Source of the DNA: Sweltsa coloradensis
Lineage: Eukaryota > Arthropoda > Insecta > Plecoptera > Chloroperlidae
DNA: 64,000 nt
Reading direction: 5' to 3'
NCBI GenBank assembly: GCA_024449915.1
Contig: JAMZAV010002171.1
Coordinates: 36,305 to 100,304, forward strand
A model generated the notes under the pieces. The model searched no databases. It saw only the letters and a list, made by a program, of their open reading frames with translations, and was not told where the DNA came from. This document shows positions 57,535 through 64,000 of this stretch, piece after piece. Numbering within the stretch: the stretch's first letter is position 1; each line of letters begins with the position of its first letter. The translations under genes were made by a program, and so were the position numbers.

Positions 57535-57790
57535 GGCAGGGTGAACTTGGGTTTTGCAACCACATTTTTCACTTCTCTACCCTCCCACAACTGTATCACT
57601 TACACATCTTCCCAGCTTTCTCTATGGTATCCTTCCGTCTCTTCCTTGGCCTTGGCCTGCCCCGTTTTCTTCTTCCTTCTTCAATCCGTCTTTCATACAT
57701 TCTCTTGGGCATCCCATATGTTTCATATGTCCAACCCAAACCATCTCAACCGTGTCATTCACATGCTGCACAACTTCTCTACACCCAGCG
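57535..57790 (-). pseudogene. LINE reverse transcriptase C-terminal fragment
   Basis: On the minus strand from about 57760: TVEMVWVGHMKHMGCPRECM, then KKEEENGAGQGQGRDGR, a decayed version of the RW-GHV-RM ... R-G-RPR-RW motif near the end of many LINE reverse transcriptases. It is short and partly out of frame. The Pro/Ser-rich + strand frames across it are antisense artefacts. Confidence 0.6.
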
Positions 57791-58698
57791 TTAATAGACT
57801 AATATACGTGTTTCTGATTTATTTATTTATTTATTTATTTAACGTCTATCCTATTCAGTTATAAAAACTGATTTACAAAGGAGGACAACTAAATAAATCT
57901 AATTACATAGATGCAGAAACAACAATAAATTACATTTTCGTAAATATTTGAAATAGTAGCATTACAAATTAACACAAGAATTTTGGTAACAAATTGAAAT
58001 GATATTATATGCATTTAATGAATGAATCAAATATAAAAAAGGGTGGAGAATGAAAAGAAAAGAAAAGAAAAAAAAGAAAAAAAAAAAAAACATTAAAAAA
58101 GAAAAACGAAAAGAAAAAAACTGATTTATTAGACGATCCCACTCAAACGAATATGAGGTTTGCCAAAAATCAGGAACAGCAAATCAGGGAGTATAATCAA
58201 ACTTTCGCGGAAGAAACCACCGAACGCGAAATCTTTATTCTTGGGTTCAATCTTCATTTTTGTGTTCAAATCTTAACTCATATATATAATTATATCAGAT
58301 ATATAATTATTTAAAAAATTTCATGTCAAACTGATCACAGCAATGATACAGGACACCTAAATCAAGTTGCAAGCTCCATCAGTGGGCAGCAACCAGACAA
58401 TCTAGGCAGAAAAATATAGTTGAAAATACATTGTTTATATCATAATCAAAGCAATAATGAACAAACAAAGAGAAAAGCAAAATCAATTATAAGAGCTTAT
58501 GATTCTATCCCTTCTCATCTTTCCCACTGTGCTCCTTGGGAATCTCAACTCATCTAATTACTTTTGTCTATAAATATTAGTTAGTTTAGTTTCTAGTGCT
58601 AGGTTTATGCAAATACAGTTGAACGTGAGGAATGATGCCCTCTATCTCTATAGATACGGTCACTTATTATCTAAATTAATATGCATTTGTTTTTCCAG
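57791..58698. other. TOP2 intron with (TTTA)n and A-rich tracts
   Basis: (TTTA)n at 57818-57841 and GAAAAGAAAA/poly-A at 58047-58122. These look like LINE/SINE tails. No gene. Confidence 0.5.
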
Positions 58699-59199
58699 CA
58701 AAGGCAATGAAACTGGGTGCCAAGAAACCTGTAAACAAGAAGGCCTTGATCGATACCATGCCCTCGCCTGCTGGCCGTAAGGTCGCACCAAGAATTGACG
58801 ACGAGACGAAAAAGAAATATGATAAAGCGGTGTCTCTTAAAGATAAACCAAAACGAGTTAAAATAAAAAATATGAAATCAGAAAATACAGACGATAGGGA
58901 TGAATTTGATCTTATGGGGGAAGCTTATTCTAAAACTCTCACAGCTCGCTTGGGGACTTCGCCTGAAATCATCGAGAAGAAAATGCAAGCAAAACGAAAA
59001 GATAAAGAAGAAAGTGGCTTGAAACAGACAAAATTACCTTTCAAAACAAAAGCAGCGTCACCCAAGAAGCGAAGAGAAAAGTCCAAGAAAACTTCCGACG
59101 ACGATGAATCATCCTTCGGTTCCGACGGGTCGGAATTCGAAGCTCCCGTTCGAAGCAGCCAAGAAGTACAAGGACGACAAGTTGCTCGCAGGACTGCAG
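58699..59199 (+). CDS. TOP2: TOP2 window exon 11: basic C-terminal domain
   Basis: Acceptor ttccag ends at 58698 and donor GTAAGG starts at 59200. It joins the single base of exon 10 to read A-K-A-M-K-L-G-A-K-K-P. The segment MPSPAGRKVAPRID resembles the conserved PSP-G-RV-PRI motif at the start of the animal TOP2 tail. Lys/Arg- and Asp/Glu-rich sequence follows, including EKKMQAKRKDKEESGLKQTK, LPFKTK and DDDESSFGSDGSEFEAP. Such tails carry nuclear localisation and phosphorylation sites; the exact sites are not assignable from sequence. Confidence 0.93.
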
Positions 59200-59240
59200 G
59201 TAAGGACCAATCATCAAGGATCAGAACCTTAATTCATAGG

Positions 59241-59759
59241 TAGAGGTAGTGAAAAATGGTGATAACGAAATTCGCGAATTTTTTTAAATGTCTTTTTTAT
59301 TGCCTAAAATGTAATATTGTCGACAAATTACATCATTTAGTGATGGAAAAAACACATTTTGAAAACGCGAATTTCGCGAAATTTCGTGTATAGCGCGAAA
59401 TAACGAACGAAATTACATCAAACTGGTCAAAACGCGAATTAAATCGCGAAATTGGACCTTTTAGTGTGCAAAATGTAATGTGATGTGGAGGTGCCGGTCC
59501 AGACCGAATATTACGCGCACGGTAGGCGGGGTACCATGACGTCACGGGCTTCACGGAAATATACCTCCAAAATAACGGCGCGTATCACGGCTTCCGCGAA
59601 AATAGTATACCAAAATAACAGTGCATACAATTTTTTTTAGTGATTTTTTTATTTTTTAGTAACGTTTTTGACAATTTTTTTGAAATCGCGAAAAACGCGA
59701 AATTTGGGTTTTTTAAAACGAAATTTGGGTTTTTATATCACCATTTCTCATTACCTCTA
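59241..59759. mobile_element. hAT-type MITE, TAGAGGTAGTGA family, copy 2
   Basis: TAGAGGTAGTGAAAAATGGT and ATTTCTCATTACCTCTA, perfect duplication TTCATAGG (59233-59240, 59760-59767). Reverse complement of the 50040-50677 copy, with the shared core (TGACGTCAC; GCGCGTATCACGG) and one GTGGAGGTGCCGG word. Inserted 41 bp past a TOP2 donor. Confidence 0.94.
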
Positions 59760-60074
59760 TTCATAGGTAAAAGCTCTGGTTCCAGTAGGACTATCTGGTT
59801 TCATAATTATAATGGTTCCGGTTGCTGATGTATAATGGTTCTGTGAGAAGTAATTTGAATCGGTTCTAGTTTCTAAAGGGTCCTTGTTCCATAAAGTTAG
59901 GGCTTTTGCCAAATGGGACTTTTAGAAACCAAGTAATTCTTTTGGAAACTATTATGGTTAATGGAATAGAGCAAAGCTATTCTTGTTCGGTACAGCAGTA
60001 TTTGTCTAGAAATTGGGAAAATACTCATTTTTGTTGCATTGTTTAATGCGCTGCTGTGTGTTGTTTGTTCCCAG

Positions 60075-60317
60075 CCACAAAAGTGAAGTTCACTTACGAC
60101 AGTAACGACGATGGCAATGACTTTGACTCTGATCTCGAACTCCTCGAAAACGATGGACTGAAGAACGGTGATGACGGACCCGTTATCGACAACAACCTAG
60201 ACTCGTTGCGCGTCAGTGATTCTGACGACTCGGAACGCAAGCCACCTCCGAAGAAGAGGAAAGAGCAGAGTGATTCAGACGACAGCTTCACCATGGCCAA
60301 GGCAGCCCCGCCTAAAT
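60075..60317 (+). CDS. TOP2: TOP2 window exon 12: acidic C-terminal domain
   Basis: Acceptor cccag ends at 60074 and donor GTATGT starts at 60318. It reads A-T-K-V-K-F-T-Y-D-S-N-D-D-G-N-D-F, then long Asp/Ser runs (DSLRVSDSDDSERKPPPKKR, KEQSDSDDSFTMAK), ending AAPPK plus one base. The Ser-Asp pattern suits casein-kinase-type phosphorylation of a TOP2 tail. No following exon was recognised up to 64000, so the stop codon is missing. Confidence 0.9.
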
Positions 60318-60419
60318 GTATGTATTAAAAGAAACACGATTACCACGTTTGAAGTAATGCTCATTCATTGTCTGCGCATGAATACGAGGTGTAAAACCCA
60401 ATCAATCCATGTCGGTTAT

Positions 60420-60548
60420 TAAGGTAACAAACCACTTTAAATTGGCTGCAGTTGTCATCAGCACGTGAAAAGTTTTGTCGCCCCCAGCCCTTTAGGCTGA
60501 GCTTTATGTTCTCTATGCTTTCCCAACCTGTCAACTCTTCTCCAATCT
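60420..60548 (+). repeat. Dispersed repeat, second copy (see 6456-6585)
   Basis: TAAGGTAACAA, GGCTGCAGTTGTCATCAGCA, GTGAAAAGTTTTGTCGCCCC and CCCAACCTGTCAACTCTTCT run in the same order as at 6456. Here no hammerhead core precedes it. Confidence 0.7.
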
Positions 60549-61870
60549 AAACTAAACTAGCCAGTTGGCCTTTTCCAAACTAATTGTAACAACCAACCAC
60601 ATAAGGTTATTCAGCACAGTGTTGCACAAACGTGGAAGGTTGGAGAAAGTCTGAGAAATGGAATCAATTTTAGTGGTGTGCAAATATTCAAAGTTTGAGT
60701 AATATTTGCAAATACAGTCAAACCTGTTCAAAACAAATGTTCCCTTTCATTACGTTTTCCCGCTGGTTACGTCCAAAAATCTAGGACCTGAAAATTCATC
60801 CATAAGTGTAATGTTAAAATTACCCGCGCAAAACGTTCTTGTTCAATACGTTTTCCCGCCTACGGTAATACACGATAATAACCGCCGATTTAATGTCTTG
60901 CTCGCCCGTGAGCCGTGAGATACGTTTCCACCAATTTCTGGCACCCGAGATAGTTCCCGATCCATTTATATATGCAGTTGAGCCACCTTATAACAAACTT
61001 GACAAAAACTGACTTTTACTTTGTTAAAAAAGAACTTTGATAAAACAGAGTCACTTTACATGTATTTTTAATTAACAAGCTTTAAAATTACTTTGTTAAA
61101 TCCAGAACTTTGTTAAAGTCACTCCTCCGTAATTCAACATTAATGGGATTTTCTTCATATTTGGCTCACTTAACAATGAGACAGTGCTCTTTCATAATAT
61201 GCAAAGCAATATGTACTTAACCGATCTAATTTTCGAAATAATTCGAAATGAAAATTTTCAAACTCCCTATCTTTTAACATTGGAACACGTGAAAACTATA
61301 CACTTTTTGACCAAGAAAGAACTAGAACGGCGTCAATATAAATGTCATGTTTACCAATTTAGTATCAAAATGAAGCTTAGTTCTCAAAGAACACGTACAT
61401 GTCTTCAAAAATGGGTTTATCCCTGCTACTTTCGAGATTTTTAGACCTTAAGTCCAATGTACGCTCAAAAACTTGGCAACGCTGCGGAGTTGTCTGCTCC
61501 AACTGGCCACACCCCCGCCGCTCGCGTCATAGGCACGGGCCGTCCTGCTCCAGACGTTCATTGAGAGCATTACAACGATCGGCATATTTTAGCAATCAAA
61601 TGCCTGGCCCTATTTTGTTCCTCCACTGTTTTTCGAAGTGACCAGATATATTTGTTTCTTAAATTTTATAAATAGTGCATATCTGGTATCTCTTCTTTTA
61701 TAATAAAATGTGATCGCGTGAAAGTTATCAAGACTGTTTCTCTCAGATCAGAGCGATAAAGCGCCATAAGACAAGACATGAAAATATCCGTATACAAAAA
61801 AAATATCATGACCATTATATTCCAAAAAATGGTATGAAACCAAAATGGTACGCATAAAAACGTAAAAAAA
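60549..61870. other. TOP2 intron with pogo-like end fragments
   Basis: TACAGTCAAACCTGTTCAAA (60713), followed by TTACGTTTTCCCGC words, and CAGTTGAGCCACCTTATAAC (60974) look like single ends of pogo/Tigger-like elements; partners were not found. TAGTGGTGTGCAAATATTC at 60672 resembles a hAT end. No TOP2 exon recognised. Confidence 0.45.
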
Positions 61871-61875
61871 AAGTA

Positions 61876-61946
61876 AAAGCGACTGGCCTTGAACCGGCGA
61901 CCCCTTGAACATGATCGCTTTACGCTAACCGCTCGTCCAGTAGGCC
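61876..61946 (-). other. tRNA-like sequence with pol III A and B boxes
   Basis: On the minus strand TGGACGAGCGGTTAGCG resembles an A box and D arm, and GCCGGTTCAAGGCCAGTC a T arm with B box, 71 bp in all, followed by T-rich DNA. An acceptor stem cannot be formed, so it is a tRNA pseudogene or a SINE head rather than a working tRNA. Confidence 0.4.
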
Positions 61947-63020
61947 GTGCTTCTCTACGCTCACTCACACACCTTCTCACTTCTAGTCTTGAATGGGCCT
62001 AGGCCTTTACGCGCGGCACTCGTCACTCGAGACGACGAGCAGATTATTCCATGTATTCAATTACCTACTGTTCTGGTGTGTTGGGTTGGTTTTCCCAAAA
62101 ATTATTTGCCAGCAAACATTCCCGTGTGTTCGATGCTTTGCGAGTGGGGCCTACATACAGTGGAATTTTTGTAACCACAACTACTTATCTCCCTGATAAT
62201 GTCTCCAGCTCTACGTAGACGCCCACTTACTACAATGTGGCCTAGACCTATCCGTTATATTACGTATAATAGCATTAATTTCACATCAAATATTGTGGTT
62301 TTGTACTCCTTCTCTTTCTCTTATTTTCCTTTTTACTAGAAATACCCCTTAGTAGGCCTATTACGCGCAAAAGCCGTGTCACTTTGAAAACCATAAACGT
62401 CTCATTCTGTGCCATGTTCTGTGCTGGCTAGCGGAAAGGAAAGAGCTATCTCTACTGCTCTTCGTGTTGGTAGCCCGGTATACCTACGTATCGACCTATA
62501 GAGATAGCGCTTCCCTGGCCTAGCTTTCAGTCGCCTAACGTTGCGATGTTGCCAAGCGTATTCTAAGGTTGGCAATAGCTTTTCATGGTCATATATTACG
62601 TGCTTCACGTTATAAAATCTACGTATAACAAAACAACTTTAGACCAGTTCATCTAATATTCAAATGTATAACTAAAAATAAGAAAACTGATCCGTACAAG
62701 AAGAAATAAAATATGATTTTTCTGGCCATTATTTGGTTTTCATTGGGTGGCTGCACTACATTTCAGCAGCCATGACTGAGGCGTGCATTAGTCAATTGAC
62801 GCACTAGCAGTACTGAAGACGCAAATAAATAATAATTTAGTGAAATGTGAATGTATTTCATTGGAAATAGTTACAAACAGATTTAAATTATGTGTTACTA
62901 TTTTGAAAGTAACACCATATTTTTTGTTTCATTTTTAACTTAAATTAAGTAATTTATGTTTGTGTATGCTACTAGAGAGTACACTCATAGGAGTCACTTT
63001 AAAAGAGAGTTCTTTATAAG
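61947..63020. other. TOP2 intron, nothing resolved
   Basis: No gene, tandem array or paired ends seen. Confidence 0.4.
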
Positions 63021-64000
63021 TAGGGTTGTGGGAACCTGGATTTTAAAATTTCGAACCGAACTTCGAACCTGCATTTATAAGGTTCGCGAACCTCGAACCG
63101 AACCTTTTTTTTAAATGGGAAGGGATTCACGTGGGCACTGAAGAAAAACTGATCATTGATCCAAATCTAGGCTGAAACGCGATTTTTTTTCCCGCACGTA
63201 GCTGCCTACAGATAATGCGCAATCGTACGGGGCAGCGCGTTCTGTCTCTCTTTCTCACGCAAGCCTGTCGGTCGCCAGCCGGCTCAAAACTAGGAAGACA
63301 GACAGGCGCCGTGTTTACTTCAGTGCTCAGTGCTCAGTAGGGATGTGTGAACCCACTATTTTTACTTCGATCTCTAACTCTCCCAGTTTAAAAAAAAAAA
63401 AAACTTTGAACTTTACAAAAATTTTGAACTGTATCGAACTCGAACACAACTTAAAGGTATATCAAACCGTCTTAATAGGTAAAATAGTGATAAGTCTGGA
63501 CCAGCACCTCCACCAAGAAAGTATATAACTTCTGGACCGGCACCTCCACCATCCATTTTTTTGTTTAAAAATTTGTACCTGTAAACTGAGAACCATTTTT
63601 TGACTTGTCAAATAATATGTAACCGCACACCACTACAAATAATTTTTTTTTTTTTAAATCGAACTTTGAACTTTTTTCTAACTCGAACTTAAAAAAAGTT
63701 CGAGTTTGAATTTCAAACGTTCGCACATCCCTAGTGCTCAGTCTCGCTTTACATGGCGAGGCGTATGCATTTCGTGTCTATGAAAAGGCCAGCGGATACA
63801 ATGTCAATATGTTATGTTTGGGCCTACTAATGTGCTCTTAAATGACCGCAAGAAGTTTCTTCACAATGTTATCTTGAAAAATGAAAATAAGAACAATGCC
63901 AAAAGATAAGATAGGCCTACGGACGCGCGAGAAAAAATGATTTGCGTGGCTGGTGGATTGTCTTTTGATGGCTTAGATGTCAACGGAGTGGATGGATGTC
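63021..64000. mobile_element. Chimeric hAT-type element, right end beyond window
   Basis: 63021-63171 repeats the left end of the 10157 family (TAGGGTTGTG, GAACCGAAC array, GGATTCACGTGGGCACTGAA). From about 63172 the sequence switches to the core of the 13235 family (CGCACGTAGC, GCCGTGTTTAC, GTTATGTTTGGGCCTACTAA, AAGATAAGATAGGCCTAC). Another hAT (63338-63733) is inserted in the core. Right end not in the window. Confidence 0.8.
63338..63733. mobile_element. hAT-type MITE TAGGGATGTGTGAACC (nested)
   Basis: TAGGGATGTGTGAACC and inverted TAGGGATGTGCGAACGTTTG, perfect duplication GTGCTCAG (63330-63337, 63734-63741). Contains two TCTGGACC(A/G)GCACCTCCACC words and CGAACTT/AACTCGAAC subterminal repeats. 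Confidence 0.94.

Larger units (their letters stand above)
742..60317 (+). other. TOP2: DNA topoisomerase II gene (12 exons seen, 5' and 3' incomplete)
   Basis: Span of the only conserved host gene recognised. Exons 742-922, 6647-6890, 7822-8034, 8618-9671, 12411-12999, 16315-16540, 20967-21172, 32129-32264, 40773-41072, 43591-43879, 58699-59199 and 60075-60317 join without a frame break. The enzyme is the homodimeric nuclear type IIA topoisomerase that cuts one duplex, passes another through it using ATP, and reseals it. The order GHKL ATPase, transducer, TOPRIM, WHD, tower, C-gate, charged tail matches animal TOP2A/TOP2B. Invertebrates usually have one copy, so I do not assign A or B. The N-terminal exon(s) and the last exon(s) are outside the window or unrecognised. 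Intron content is almost wholly mobile DNA. Confidence 0.96.

Noticed and set aside
61876..61946. Functional tRNA gene on the minus strand
   Set aside because: A and B boxes are present but the acceptor ends cannot pair.
60318..64000. Search for the last TOP2 exon and stop codon
   Set aside because: No frame in this stretch continues the phase with a Ser/Asp/Lys-rich tail after a credible acceptor.

Overview
The window is animal nuclear DNA. One gene dominates it: a spliced DNA topoisomerase II on the + strand, read from 742 to 60317. Twelve coding exons (4,182 nt, 1,394 codons) join in phase with consensus GT/AG sites and cover the protein from the GHKL ATPase through TOPRIM, the catalytic tyrosine, tower, C-gate and much of the charged C-terminal tail. 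The first roughly 50 residues lie upstream of the window and the tail end is not found before 64000. Introns are AT-rich, large (583 to 14,819 bp) and littered with the palindromic word TAGGCCTA. That and the protein suggest a marine invertebrate, plausibly a deuterostome such as an echinoderm; the sequence alone does not settle it.

Almost everything else is transposable elements in the introns. I could resolve 21 hAT-type insertions with exact terminal bases and 8-bp target site duplications (20 perfect, one 7/8). Most begin TAGGG or TAGAG and carry family-specific clusters of short palindromic words inside each end. One of them (46332-49574) encodes an uninterrupted 593-residue hAT transposase with a BED/CGBP1-like zinc finger and looks complete. 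Other elements are TA-duplicating pogo/mariner-like MITEs (2270, 15406, 21655, 33492, 44070), a TTAA-duplicating piggyBac-like element (26697), fragments of at least four LINEs, two Helentron-like elements with central tandem repeats (17422, 54855), a Penelope-like inverted repeat (25542-26278), a hammerhead-ribozyme-like motif split by a hAT insertion (5731-6455), a two-unit tRNA-derived SINE, and a TIR element with an exact 456-bp internal duplication.

Layout: 1-9671 ATPase and TOPRIM exons with a nested MITE/LINE and the split ribozyme motif; 9672-21172 breakage-reunion exons with nested hATs, Helentron-like and duplicated elements; 21173-40772 two large introns holding the deepest nests (pogo-like > hAT > LINE > hAT at 33492-40540); 40773-43879 C-gate exons; 43880-58698 a 14.8-kb intron with the intact hAT; 58699-60317 C-terminal exons; 60318-64000 intron with degraded and chimeric elements.

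The most interesting signal is modularity. Internal cores are shared between elements with different ends, even between hAT-type and pogo-type elements; one element carries the end of one hAT family on the core of another; and empty paralogous sites in the window confirm individual insertions.
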